A program made the translations under genes and the position numbers. The notes under the pieces are model-generated. The model worked only from the letters and a program-made list of their open reading frames with translations. It was not told where the DNA came from and made no database searches. DNA of 64,000 nt from Atrina japonica (taxonomy: Eukaryota; Mollusca; Bivalvia; Pterioida; Pinnidae), in the NCBI GenBank assembly GCA_030159075.1, contig BROG01000466.1:132501-196500 (forward strand), read 5' to 3'. Below, one piece after another: positions 15,784 through 28,799 of this stretch; within the stretch, counting starts at the first letter, position 1; each line of letters starts with the position of its first letter.

Positions 15784-16138
15784 GTTGATATTCGCAATAG
15801 GTCAGCCCAGATCGATTTATCCAATTTTGTGGACAATGGAGAATGGGAACTAATCAACGTGAGAGTCCAGAGGAACATTGTTTATTATAACTGTTGTGAT
15901 GAACCATTTCCGGATGTAACGTTCTATATGTTGTTACGCAGGCGCATTAAATACTACTTTATGAATATCATCATCCCTTGCATCATCCTGTCATTTCTGT
16001 GTCTGGCAGGTTTTCTGTTGCCACCAGAAAGCGGGGAGAAAATAACATTAGGATTATCTGTTCTTTTGACGATAACGGTATTCATGCTGATGGTTGCTGA
16101 TAAAATGCCACAGACATCTGAATCAATTTCAGTTATAA
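15784..16138 (+). CDS. nAChR alpha-type subunit, exon with loop C, M1 and M2
   Basis: 355-bp exon after TTGTATTTTGCAG and before GTAAGT. Loop C contains YYNCCDEPFPDV: the adjacent Cys pair defines alpha-type, ligand-binding subunits. M1 follows (YYFMNIIIPCIILSFLCLA) with its conserved Pro-Cys, then the short loop PPESGEK and M2 (ITLGLSVLLTITVFMLMVA). Glu at -1', Leu at 9' and Val at 13' match cation-selective alpha7-like pores. Asp at 20' is an outer-ring acid. It ends SISVI plus one base, in phase with the next exon. The start of the open frame at 15721 is intronic; the exon begins at the acceptor. Confidence 0.97.
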
Positions 16139-16492
<354 letters not shown>

Positions 16493-17034
16493 GTATCTAT
16501 TTAATGGTTGTGCTTACAATGAGTTGTTTGTCGGTTCTGACATCCGTGTGGATATTAAGTATACATCACCAGCGGGGAAAGCTTCGCCGTGTGCCAAAAT
16601 GGTTGCGAAAATTAGTCCTCCATATTTTCGCAACAGTTTTTTGTGTGAAAATTAGACATTCTAGATTACCCGAAGACGACGAAGAGAGACCGAAAAGAAG
16701 GTTTAATCGTTCTCGGATAGCAATGGAAGAACCCGAGATTATTCGAATGGAAAGTGCTAGATATGATATTTCGGAACAGAACGAAGACTTTACCACAATG
16801 GAAGCAGACTGTTATAGAGACAGCTATCTGGAACGTGAAGATGCTGTTAAGTCTTTGTTAGATGCTTTGAACATGCGTCATTTGGAAGACATGAAGGAAG
16901 AAGAAATTTATAAGGAATGGCGAAATGTTGCTTTTGTTTTAGACAGAATGTTTTTTGTGCTGTTTTTGTTTATAACGACTATATCGACAGTGTGTATACT
17001 TGAGTTAAGACCGTCAGATACAGCAACCAGTTAG
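16493..17034 (+). CDS. nAChR alpha-type subunit, last exon (M3, cytoplasmic loop, M4, stop)
   Basis: 542-bp terminal exon. The first two bases complete Ser, then M3 reads IYLMVVLTMSCLSVLTSVW. The cytoplasmic M3-M4 loop is about 120 residues: a basic start (RGKLRRVPKWLRKL), an acidic/basic middle (EDDEERPKRRFNRSR) and a typical amphipathic helix before M4 (EIYKEWRNVAFVLDRM). M4 is FFVLFLFITTISTVCIL, and the protein ends ELRPSDTATS at TAG 17032-17034. Together with the three exons upstream, 395 residues are in frame without a stop, so the gene looks functional. It is an alpha-like subunit; the exact paralogue cannot be named from sequence alone, since molluscs carry many. Confidence 0.96.
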
Positions 17035-17520
17035 TCATATGCAATACGAATAGTAAGCACCAACATCAAATCAATGGTCTGCAAAACCAAATACAAACAT
17101 ATATAATATTGGACATACCGAAACATAAGGTATGTCATCAGGTGTTATGGAGGAGTACGTATTCCTGGTCGCCTGATCGTCTCCGTTTTGAAACCTACAT
17201 GTTCTCTTAGTATGTCCGTCAGTAATGGTTTTATACGATTTTATACCAGTTTTCATATTACTGGTATTGGGCAGACACTTACAACTGCAAACGGTGTGCA
17301 CAAATATATCGTTATTTATGTTCCATTATAGAAATACAAAAATCCTAGAAATATTTGTTGTATGGATAGATAGTTCTTCATGATGTGGAATCGGAAAACA
17401 ATGAGGTCAAATGCACCTCAAGTGTAGATGATAGAATATTTCTGGCTTTCTATTACGAAATGTTTTCAATATCAAAAGTATCTTATAATCGAACTTTGGG
17501 GCCAAACTTAACCCTGATTT
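17035..17520 (+). other. Receptor 3' flank/UTR with a decayed PLE tail
   Basis: No close polyadenylation signal was clear. A minus-strand PLE tail remnant occupies about 17085-17215. Confidence 0.4.
17085..17215 (-). mobile_element. Penelope-like element 3' tail, strongly decayed
   Basis: The minus-strand translation reads SSITPDDIPYVSVCPILYMF, a worn version of the PPWHLIPPLDF-type tail in the other copies. It lies 50 bp after the receptor stop codon. Confidence 0.5.
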
Positions 17521-17641
17521 GGGCCTGGCACCATAAAACTCGTACTTAGATCAAACATTTTACTCAACTTTGACTAATCTTGATATTTAATTTGTTGAAC
17601 AGGCCAAGATGAGAATATTCTCAGTTTTATGATACTGGGCT
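17521..17641. mobile_element. MITE-like element, copy 2 of the GGGCCC family
   Basis: Starts GGGCCTGGCACCATAAAACT and ends TTTTATGATACTGGGC, with internal GAGAATATTCTC, as in 9667-9813. About 25 bp shorter and diverged. Confidence 0.7.
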
Positions 17642-18490
17642 TGAATAAGTTGGGGCATTATCAGTGTACTTGTGGAAGGCAAGTGTCTGTTTTCCTGATA
17701 CATGAAGTGTCATCTCCAACTCAATCAATTGAAGTTGCTGTCGGCGTATACCTTTTAAAAGTGGCGTAAAATTCCAGGCACCAAACTCAACTGTTTCTTA
17801 AAAACGCATTTCGTATTAGTATGGTAATTCCGCTTGCAGCATTACAGCTCACTGTTCGTAATGTTGACAAGAAACCTGTCCGTGAAAAGTTTACGGATTT
17901 TATTTCACAAAACGGACATATTTATACTGAATTTCGACAGGAACAAGCGATAGTAAATCTTTTGCAACTTCACAGTCAATTTCATAACACATGATATATG
18001 GCTTATGTAGCGGACATAGATGCAATTATGACGTAATTCCCTATTGATTATTACATAACATGAAGTCTTAATAACTAGCACGTGGACAAGAAATGAAATA
18101 CCTCACTTGCGTGGGCGAAAGATATATTTTCAATTTTTAAGAAAGATGAAGGAATATATACATACACGTATATGTATGGATGGATGCATGCATGTATACA
18201 TGGTCGAATGTATAAGGCATGATTGTTTGGATGGAAGAATGGGTTGGTGTTTCCATGAGTGGATGGACGGAAATGTAATTGATAAATAATTTCGGTGTAA
18301 TGAGTTTTACAGTAGCCATGAGTGTTGGTCTTAAATCCATGGTATTGACAGATAGTTGCTATTCTGAGTTACTTAATGTATCATGTTGATGTGTATGCAT
18401 GTCATATGAACCCTAAACTCCAACATCAGCACGCAGGCCGTAGGCCCACGGGATTAATTTGGTCAAGGGTTCATATGTCATGCAATACAG
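17642..18490. other. Unassigned DNA
   Basis: Includes an ATG/ATGG-rich stretch at 18150-18280 with open frames on both strands, which looks like simple-sequence decay. No gene was recognised. Confidence 0.3.
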
Positions 18491-18494
18491 ATGT

Positions 18495-18640
18495 ATAAAA
18501 TCACAAATACTCAAGTAGTAAACGTTTGGAGTTCTGAAGACAATATACCAAAAATATTGGAAGAACACGGACCTCTGAAAACGCAGATGTTGGATAAAGT
18601 GCCATAGAGGAGTAAGCATTGCCCACTGACCAATCAAACA
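18495..18640 (-). mobile_element. Penelope-like element 3' tail fragment
   Basis: The minus strand encodes IGQWAMLTPLWHF and RFQRSVFFQYFW, matching the shared tail. The rest of the element is missing. Confidence 0.6.
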
Positions 18641-18659
18641 TGCCGGAAGTATCAGTATA

Positions 18660-18920
18660 CAAATATTATTTATATTCAGAATTGGTCTATATTTTTGTGA
18701 TCACATGGAAAGGTTCTATGATATCCCCTCTATAATCAATAGACATGATTATTAATGTTATATGTTAAGTTACATTTTTTCATGTAATGTGCAAAAATAT
18801 TGATTATATGTTCATTTTCATGCATATACGTTTTGTAAGGGAATGAATCTAGAGCCCCAACTCTGGCATTCCTTTCTGTCTCTGCTGGGTAATAAAATTA
18901 TTTGAAAAAAAAGAAAAAAA
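18660..18920 (+). mobile_element. Possible 3' end of a non-LTR retroelement
   Basis: The segment ends with TCTCTGCTGGGTAATAAAAT followed by an A-rich tail (18904-18920), the form of a retrotransposed 3' end with a polyadenylation signal. No coding part is attached. It could also be a retrocopy of a cellular 3' UTR. Confidence 0.35.
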
Positions 18921-19118
18921 ATGCCCGAAGTCCAAATTCAGTCAAATGAATTCAGTTAAGAAAAATCGGTATTGAAGATTCAATAACCAATATAGCTACA
19001 GATTAGTGAAACATTATTATGTCTATGTTTCCAATCAGCCATGCAATGCCGTGCTCAACGTAGGATCATTTCATATGTAGGGGATAAATTATTTATTGAT
19101 AAATTGTTGATATAAGAT

Positions 19119-19221
<103 letters not shown>

Positions 19222-19382
19222 ATCGTGATCAAATTACACGATCGATATTATAGCGTTCTTTGCATTGACATGATGTTTCGTTAACTGATATGTTGTGAAA
19301 CTTATTTGATAGTAGTTGTTGAGTTGCCGGTTCTGATCAGGATTTTTTCATGAATTGTTTTTCATTTATTTCTTCTGAATTA

Positions 19383-19500
19383 GACTATGGACTCACTGTG
19401 GACATGGCCCCTCGACAAGGGATGCTTACTCCTCAAAGCACTGGCTTCCACCTCTGTTGCCAGAGGTCTGTCTTCGTCCAGCGTTCAACATAGCGTTATT
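19383..19500 (+). mobile_element. Penelope-like element 3' tail fragment
   Basis: Contains GACTCACTGTGGACATGG and CGACAAGGGATGCTTACTCC, then the CCAGAGGTCTGTC word of the shared tail. Only about 120 bp remain. Confidence 0.6.
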
Positions 19501-19791
19501 TTAACGTCTGGACTCCATGGTGGCTGACAGTTTGATATCTACACTTTTTATATTATGTTTGGAATTTTGCTAGCTTTTTAGCACAATGTTGCAGATATTT
19601 CTCTTGCAATAATCTTCTTCATAGTGAAAACTGTTTTCAATCTCTTAAATTCAAAACTTGTTGAGTATAGCATAAATACTAGTAAAAAAACTAGTTCTAC
19701 GACAGTTACCAGTAACACAAATGAACATTAATCTAAAAGGATCAAGTTAAAGGGATAATGTCTGTATAGGTTCCTCTACCAATCAATACCA

Positions 19792-19938
<147 letters not shown>

Positions 19939-20278
19939 TCTATTCCCTAGGTGTATCTATATAATCTTATTTTCCGATAGGAATTGACATAAAAGTGTCT
20001 GCACATGCATCCATTTCTTGTAAATGTGCTGGGGCAAAATTAAAATGCACTTTTACAAATTCATAAATTGTATTCAAATATGTCTACACAACAAATTTTA
20101 ATGTGATTTTATCGGCTGCAATAGAGAAAAGATTTCGTTTGAAGATTTTATTTGAATGGTATTTAAGGTGTAAAACATTAAAACAAAACATAACACTTTC
20201 AACGAAATCTCTCATTTATAATAAAACATACGAAACATGCCTAACTACTCGAAATAAAGTACGAATCAATACACCACA

Positions 20279-21420
<1,142 letters not shown>

Positions 21421-21424
21421 TCAG

Positions 21425-21850
21425 GACAGTACACAAAAAATGGACAAACACGGATCTCAGGAAAATCCAGAGTTTGAATCAGGTGTCATGGAAGAACAAG
21501 GGTCTCCAGTCGACCGGTCACACCCACCGATAGTTCAATGTTAAATCTATATTATAGCAAATGGAGAATAAGTTTTCGTCACAGTCGATATAGACGACGC
21601 AATAACTGCTTTCGAACAGTTAACTCAACATTTCACTTGTTGAAACATGGTAAATGAAAATAAAATCATCATATATATCGTAAAAGTTGCAAAATATTGA
21701 ATTTAAATGTGATTCTTGGTATCAACTGACAACAAAGTAAATATGTTTCTGTATATGAAAATCGATGGCATATCTGATCATTTGATAGTCATAGACAAAG
21801 GGATATTACTACTCAAATATAAAAAGTTGATTATAGGAAAATCGAAATCC
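21425..21850 (-). mobile_element. Penelope-like element 3' tail with adjoining untranslated part
   Basis: Carries the shared words ATGGACAAACACGGATCTCA and GTCGACCGGTCACACCCACC and the downstream GACGACGCAATAACTGC block seen also at 13326-13640, 37150-37450 and 40605-40990. It is diverged and holds no RT core. Confidence 0.65.
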
Positions 21851-21879
21851 TAACGTTGATGTCACTTTCTCGTTTATGA

Positions 21880-22130
21880 CTGTATTACAATTTTGTTTGA
21901 ACGATATTTTACGCCACGCTCAACACTTTTTTCGGCTATATGGTGGCGGAGGAAACCCGGTAACAATAAACGGGGGGGGGGGGATTTCATCAGCATTCTG
22001 TAAGTGAACTGGCAAACGTTCTCACAAAAGCAGCATAGGTAAAAACGGGGAACGAACCTGTGTTGACCGGAGGTAAAATACTTCATGGAATAAAGCATGA
22101 TGCTCTAACCACTATGTCACGGGGACCCCG
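21880..22130 (-). mobile_element. tRNA-derived SINE, second family
   Basis: The minus strand reads a tRNA-like head (GTGACATAGTGGTTAGAGCA, then an ACAGGTTCGTTCCCCG B box) followed by a body ending GGCTATATGGTGG-type sequence in reverse, with GTTGAGCGTGGCGTAAAA and CAAACAAAA at its 3' end. An interruption of 10 G lies near 21971-21980. Relatives of this family occur at 47270, 52134, 52750, 59355 and 61570. Confidence 0.65.
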
Positions 22131-22139
22131 ATTATACAA

Positions 22140-23110
22140 CGTAAAATGTCATATACATAACGAAAACACACATACTAGATTATTTGTTATCACTAATTTC
22201 TATCATTACATGGTGTAAAGAAGAGGATTAATTTAAAATCACGTGATCTCATTAAATTTTCAAAATTATTAAAAAATTATGCCAATGATACTCCTGTAAC
22301 AAGGATTGCAACATAATGGAAAACTATCTTTCCTTTGCCTTTGGTAGTAACAAATAAGTAATTGTCAAGTAAAGTAACTATGTTCGATTAAACATCATTG
22401 CTTTGTGAATTATTTTATAGCTGCATCTTAACGCCCGTAAACACTGCCGTATATTTCTACATTATTGATTGTAATTTCCTGCAAAATCAAATCAGTGGTA
22501 AACAGCATAAAAAAGTGTTATTCTTAACTGTGCAAACGGAGATGCAACAACCTCAATTTGACATCCGTAATGAAACATTAATTACGATCTATATTAGTCT
22601 CGAAGATAAAGCGTGATAAACACGTTTTAATTACAAAAATACTTGATCAAAATTTTTTAAATGCTTTCCTACAAGGTGTGCAAAGGAATCACAAAAATCA
22701 CAAATCGGAAGAAAAATATCCATGGATGCCAAAAAGCCTTCTTCGGGTATGGCGTACAATAGTCTTACTCCCAAGCAGAGGATTGCTGTTCTATTGTAAT
22801 ACCTCCAGTTAGAGGTTTGTTATTTTTCCCATTATGTATTTGTGTTTTCCTTAGTGTTTTAATATAAACACATTGTAGACGTAGACTTAAGTGTAGACGA
22901 CCTCCAAAGCAGTTTTCTTTTATCTCACAGTATTTAATGCCTGCAGTTTTGGACAGCACCCAAACTTGGATAAATATGTAAATGATGGAGAAACTGATTT
23001 AAATATATCAAACTATACCCCTGTTGGATTCAGTTCAAATTGATATATTTTATTCACAAAACAAGCTGTTTTCAAATATATATCTACTTTATTAGACTGC
23101 GATTGAGGAC
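22140..23110. other. Unassigned DNA
   Basis: Short open frames on both strands have no domain. Nothing recognised. Confidence 0.3.
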
Positions 23111-23114
23111 AGCA

Positions 23115-24110
23115 AGAAACTGAATTTGTGAAGGAACACTCGAATTCCAATAACAAGTACACTGAGAACGATATTATCAAGATGCTCAGGTTTTTGGTGG
23201 ACAACATTTTCGTGGTTTTGGTGGGAAAAGTTTTCCAGCAGATTGTCATCTTCCATTGGGTACCATTTGTGCACCTCGTTTGGCTGACATCTTTTTATAT
23301 TCATATGAACTGGAATTTATACAGTCTCTGCTCTCCAAAGGAAACAAATAGTTAGCATCTCGGGTCAATTTTACTTATAGGTGTATCGATGTTGTCCTGT
23401 CCATAAATAATTCAGAATTTCAAAATTACCTCTCAAAGATATATCCTGTTGAGCTAGAGATAAATGAGACGACAGAGAGCAACGCATCTGCTTCTTACCT
23501 AGATTTACTCCTGTCGATTGGAAAGGACGGTCAATATCACATCTCCCTTTATGACGATGATTTCAATTTCCATATCACGAACTTCCCATTTCTAAGTAGT
23601 AATATTCTATCTATCTTCACAACTTATACGTTATGCCACGGTATGCTCTTCTAATGAATGTTTTATTCTGAGAGCGAAACGATTCGCCAATAAACTACTT
23701 ACACAAGGTTACGTTGTTGAACGCTTCAAATCGTCGTTTAAGACGTTTTATAATCAATACGGGGATCTTGTTAAACATTATGAAGTCCCCCTCTCAATAA
23801 TATTAGATACAGGAGCACGGTCACAGAGATTGACTCCTTTCGCCAATTGTGCTTTTCACCGAACTTGACCCCTTCTCCAAACTTGACCTTTTCACTGAAT
23901 TTGACCCGTTCGTCGTACTAGAAAGGTTTCCATGGAACATTTGCGACGGATGTGGCATGCCAGCAGAGGATGCTGACTCCGTACGGACAGCTGGTCCTAT
24001 CCCATTTGGGATTCGCAATTGTTCTTCATGTTGAGACCAATGCACATCGAATTCGTCGTGGTCTAATGGACTTGAGCTTCGATTATTAATTGGTACCCCT
24101 TCATTTTTAC
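23115..24110 (+). mobile_element. Penelope-like retroelement copy with RT palm and 3' end
   Basis: The plus strand encodes NNKYTENDIIKMLRFLVDN and FVVLVGKVFQQ, then, after a frameshift near 23250, PMGT-like and LYSYELEFIQSLL sequence. A later frame gives CIDVVLSINNSEFQNYL, in which the catalytic YIDD has become CIDV, and NASASYLDLLLSIGKDGQ. The 3' part holds VVLERFPWNICDGCGMPAED. Several frameshifts and the ruined active site show a pseudo-element. It belongs to the same subfamily as 28800-29880 and 33180-33625. Confidence 0.75.
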
Positions 24111-26830
24111 TTTAATGATATTAATAGCTAAATCGAAAAATACTGAATTCAAGAGTTGTTAAGTCTCATATTTTATTCTTGTTTATATTGAGGCAATATC
24201 TGTCATCGATCAGTTTTAGAGATAAAAAAAATCCTAATTGTCCACTAATAGTGATTATTTCACTATATAAATATATACTAACGGGACAAAAGTAACTGTG
24301 TAACCTACAATATTGTACAAAATAAACACCGCAAAATATTTTAACCTGATGTTTAGCACAAGTAAGCAGTGAAGGGATCACCAGAACATAGTGGAGTGAA
24401 TGCCGCATTTGCACAAGCTGTTTTATCTTATTGGGGATGGCTCGACTTGCACACTTTTGTCAGCATTATCGACTTTGCAACTGTCGAGGCATTGTTTGGA
24501 AAGCTGGTGAACAGAAAAGAATTTGTTTCCTTTTGAAAGTGGTCATAGAGCAGATGTCCAGGTTGAATGAAAATGGGCGCCTTCCATAAAGAGGTTTTGC
24601 CGAGTTGTGGATTGTCATGTTGTTTCCCGAGGGTTTTAAGATTTCCCTTTCCACAACAAACAATCATGTTTGATTCTTTTTCTCCCACATTTCCAGTCTT
24701 TACAACAGGGAAAACGTCAATAAAACCCTTTTAATTTGTAAGACGTATGTAATGCAGAAAATATTTGCAGAACGTAAACATGAAAACGTCATTCATGGCG
24801 CAATCAAAACAGTAGCATGACGCAGACCAGTACAAAGTTAAACAAATTAGATATTGCATCTGTGATGTCACAGTGAGTGTGAGCGGTCTTTCTTTAGGGA
24901 AGGAAAGACAGGTTTATGTTTTTGCGGTTAATCATTGTTTTACGGACAAGTTTGGGAGAAATTTCTATTGTCTCAAACCAAAAAAAAAAAGATAATATAG
25001 GATTAAATAAAATTAATCTTCAATCCATTTGACTGATAGTTGACATATCTTATCCCATTGCGATTAGATATAAACATTTTGTTTGAAAGAAATTATTTGT
25101 CTTTGTTAGAAAATACGAAATTATTGAGGATGTCAACTTCAAATACGACAGGTGATGAATGTAACAACGAAATAGGATCGGTCAATAGTTCCCCCAGAAT
25201 ACGACATATCATTCTCCAAAATGAAAGAACAGTTTTGTTCATGGAGTAAATCGATAGACCTCTTAATTCTTATTCACTGATTCCAATAAAATATATATCA
25301 CAATAAAAATATCTCTATAGAACGAACTTTTATTTCCTATCAATTAATTGTCTGGTAGAAATTATGGGGAACTTCACCTCGGTGATTTTCTAAAGAAGTA
25401 TAGAATTTGTTTTACGTAAAGCCATTACATCTATGAAATGTACAATAAGTTGTGGAGATGTCAGTATCATTCAGACTCAATCACAAATTACCCGATCTTT
25501 TAGCAGAAGCTGGATTTGCTCTGTAACTGATCATATAAATATCACATATGTAAAGGTATCTTTTAACCATAAAGGCCATAGTAGACTGGTATAAAACAAT
25601 AGTAAGAGAAGGTGACTTAGATATTCAAAGGAGAAATGGTTAACACGTCAAGGGGTCAATAATACAGAATACATAAATGGAGAATATTGTACAAACACAG
25701 AACTCTGGTAAATACAGAGAAGGGAGAAGGTGGCCTGAGTGTGTAAAACTTATTTTAGTTAAAGATTAATTAAGATATACCTACGTTAACATCTGCAATA
25801 TGGTATTTGAAAATACTCTATTTGTAATATTCAATCGCGAGGATTCCAATGCATTTAATGTATGCACTGACTTTTTCTTCAAAAGTTTTGTATGAACTTT
25901 TGTGGATACCTGTCAAATTTAATCGCGGAAAGATAATTTCCATGCTAAGTAATTTACGTTAAAATATCAAAGACTATTATCACGTTGACATTTATACTAA
26001 AACAAGACGACTCTCAGTGGTCTAGTGAGCACAGGTCTTACATCAGAAGAATCGTATCACGCTTGTCATGACGTAACATTTATAATAATTTGCGGCACTT
26101 CACGTATACCTTGTGACGTCTCCAAAATATAAGCGGGACGTAAAAACATCAAACAAAACAAACCATAATCATCTAACTCCACTGTAACTAAATCATATAA
26201 CAAGTACAATATATATATATATATATACAAACAAGACCATATGAACCAGATACGGTAATAACGTTATGTTCAACATCACACGTGCACATATAAATTTAAA
26301 CATATTCGCCGACATTAACTTTAATTACGACTTTTTTCACTTTAATCATGGCAGTTTGACAGAAATTGGCAGCCGCAAAGTGCTCAATATTAATGTTTAC
26401 GATTAAAATGTGTAGAGCATTACAAGTTGCACAAGTATTTAAATCTATTGGATCATTCGTATCATATTTGCTTGTACAGATGCGGATCCAGGTTTTTCTT
26501 GTTGCACCGTAGTTTAAGACGGGATGAAATATTTTCGATCATTTGTTCAACTTTCGTTTAAGAAGACGTAGAAACGCCGGTCTTGAGTATTTGTTTCTGT
26601 GCCTCTTAATTTTGAAAGTCTACACCTTAGGTATTGTACCTATAACATTTACAAGAACTGAGTGGTTGCCCTGCTGGTGGACCGTCTGAGTTCCCGAGGG
26701 TATACATAAACCCAGTACCTGGTATTTCGGTACCTGCTGATAATATTATACCTAAAGTAATATTTCGAGTGGATGGCTTCTTTTAAGATCTGAACTCAAA
26801 TACTAAGACAATCATCTTTTTACATTGGAT
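24111..26830. other. Mostly unassigned DNA
   Basis: A minus-strand frame at 24428-24688 (86 residues) and a plus-strand frame at 25040-25249 have mixed composition but no recognised domain. At about 26020-26160 there is a worn SINE-like tail ending GCGGGACGTAAAAACATCAA. Otherwise nothing recognised. Confidence 0.3.
26020..26160 (+). mobile_element. Possible decayed SINE
   Basis: Begins with a tRNA-like TCTCAGTGGTCTAGTGAGCA and ends TGTGACGTCTCC...GCGGGACGTAAAAACATCAAACAAAAC, the tail form of the V-type SINE at 4587. The middle is not alignable by eye. Confidence 0.4.
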
Positions 26831-26837
26831 ACTCTTA

Positions 26838-27030
26838 GATGGATTCGGAAATTATACTCACGGCGGGTGTGACCGGTCGACAGGGGATGCTTACTCCTCC
26901 ATGGCACCTGATCCCACCTCTTGGTTTCCAGAGGTCCGTGTTTGTCCATTTTTGCCGGATTTGTGTCGGTGTTCTGGACGTTCTTTTGATTTATGCTTTG
27001 GTATGTGAGATTTTTTATATATTTAGATAA
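26838..27030 (+). mobile_element. Penelope-like element 3' tail
   Basis: Encodes GVTGRQGMLTPPWHLIPPL and FQRSVFVHFCRICV, the best-preserved version of the shared tail reading frame, followed by TATGCTTTGGTATGTGAGAT. RT sequence is absent. A hammerhead-like motif lies 50 bp downstream on the same strand. Confidence 0.7.
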
Positions 27031-27080
27031 TTTTGACTGTGTATACTATATGTTTCGGTACTCTACATCTATTTTCAATT

Positions 27081-27133
27081 CGACCTTAACTGATGATAGA
27101 CAGAAAAGTCGTCATCACCTTTTGTTTTGGACC
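27081..27133 (+). ncRNA. Hammerhead-like motif remnant, copy 3
   Basis: CGACCTTAACTGATGA then TTTTGGACC as a partial stem I partner. The GAA core is displaced (GACAGAAAAGTCG). It aligns with 40112-40153 and is probably a dead relative of the family. Confidence 0.25.
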
Positions 27134-27249
27134 TCTTTATTTCTCAAAACTGTTACATTGGTATCCTATCCTGGTATAGATGTTTTCCATTAAACCATTT
27201 ATCATTTTTTGTGAATAATTATTTCAGTAAAATCAGCGATCTTCTAAGA

Positions 27250-27350
27250 AACCTAAGAATTACTTAAGTCTAAATCTGATTGGTTATGTATGCCAAGTTG
27301 AGAATATTCTCAGACTAGAGTAAATACTCAAGTTTTATGGTGCTGGGCTC
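27250..27350. mobile_element. MITE-like element, copy 3 of the GGGCCC family (left end lost)
   Basis: Keeps GAGAATATTCTC and the right end CAAGTTTTATGGTGCTGGGC. The left inverted terminus is worn away. Confidence 0.65.
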
Positions 27351-28010
27351 AGTTCCTGAGAAAATACCACCTATGCCCATGCTCTAGTTAATACAAATGT
27401 TATACTAATAAGTTCATGAAGTTGCATTTCAAAATTAATCCCAAAGTAGTAAGGCGTTAGAATTACATTCACTTTACATCAGGAAAATGTCCATAATTAA
27501 GACCGTCTATATCCAGTTCTGTTTTCCACAGACCACCACTATCATCACTACTTCACTATGGTTTAATATAATCATAAAATATAGTTTGAATGTGACAATT
27601 AAATTATATAAAATATTTCCTGATTACGCAGAGATGGGATACATTAATGCAGTAAAATTTGGAATGTTTCAATAAATTCTTTCGCAAAATGATTACTGTT
27701 ATATGTTATATGTTCTGGACATCCCAAAGAGAAGTACTTTGGTATCTGTGAATTTAATGTTGTAAGATAGGGACATATCTAATTAAGTTGGAGGTGTTGG
27801 TGTATGGATTGTATTATAGTGTTGTCATTGTAATAGTGTTGCTTAAGACCATTACCCATGAACTGATTCTATTAGATCAGATAATCGTAATTATTCTAAT
27901 TGTAAGAAAAAAAAACATTTTTTTGCGTATCGCATCAATTTCATATTTTGATGTAAGGGTGATAACTCGTGTAATATACATGCATTTCGCTGTCAGTAAT
28001 TTTAGTGATT
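27351..28010. other. Unassigned DNA
   Basis: AT-rich with no recognised gene. Confidence 0.35.
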
Positions 28011-28065
28011 ACACTACTACTACTACTACTTCTACTACTTCTACTACTACTACTACTACTTCTAT

Positions 28066-28151
<86 letters not shown>

Positions 28152-28192
28152 ATAATAATAATGATAATAATAACTACTACTACTACTACTTT

Positions 28193-28227
<35 letters not shown>

Positions 28228-28254
28228 ATAATAATAATAATAATAATAGTAGTA

Positions 28255-28310
<56 letters not shown>

Positions 28311-28340
28311 TATAATAATAATATCAGTAGTAGTAATTGT
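28011..28340. repeat. Compound trinucleotide microsatellite, (ACT)n/(TAA)n
   Basis: ACT/CTA repeats to about 28225 with two TAA patches, then TAA to about 28320, then a short GTA run. Poly-Thr/Leu/Asn frames are artefacts. Confidence 0.97.
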
Positions 28341-28391
28341 AATAATATAATACCAAAGAATTTGAAAATTATTTGTGTAGGAATATAATTT

Positions 28392-28610
28392 TCAGGTTTT
28401 GAAAAAAAAAAACATTTTATTTGCTCTGACTTCGTTTTGCTGATGGAAAATATATTCATCCAGCAGACTGGAAATAAACTCAATTCCATGTCTGTTAAAT
28501 CTACAGCGAGTGAGACCTATATTGCCATAGTCCTCAAATGGGGAAAATGTTTCCCCTGCTACTCGTTGCTTACGTCCATCTGTCATTTTGCTCCACTCGG
28601 AAAGCAACAT
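28392..28610 (-). pseudogene. Possible PIF/Harbinger-type transposase N-terminal fragment
   Basis: The minus-strand frame of 72 residues contains RCRFNRHGIEFISSLLDEYI, similar in form to the helical region before the nuclease of Harbinger transposases/HARBI1. The following catalytic DDE part is not present; the frame runs into an A/T run at 28400-28410. An inverted repeat (AAGCATATTCTTAGA near 28650 against TTTAAGAATATGCTTAA near 28765) sits just upstream. This rests on resemblance only. Confidence 0.3.
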
Positions 28611-28799
28611 GCTTAGATATTTAGGACAAGCTACAAGGGTGTTTAACCTTAAGCATATTCTTAGACGAAAAGATAAGAGTAAGACACATCGTGCAATCCA
28701 CTTACGACGTTAAGCAAGACGCGTAGCATATGACGTCATGTTTCTTTGCATATATCTGCATTTAAGAATATGCTTAACGACCTCATGAGTTCAGTGATA

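Noticed and set aside
23128..23355. Cellular protein-coding exon
   Set aside because: The sequence KYTENDIIKML and FVVLVGKVFQQ matches the RT of the PLE copies in the window, so it is transposon-derived.
26839..27030. Small novel protein reading MLTPPWHLIPPL
   Set aside because: The same reading recurs on both strands in many fragments (13.4, 18.6, 37.3, 39.5 kb), so it is the conserved 3' tail of the PLE family.
28005..28388. Poly-Leu/Thr/Asn open frames
   Set aside because: Translation of ACT/TAA microsatellites in several frames.
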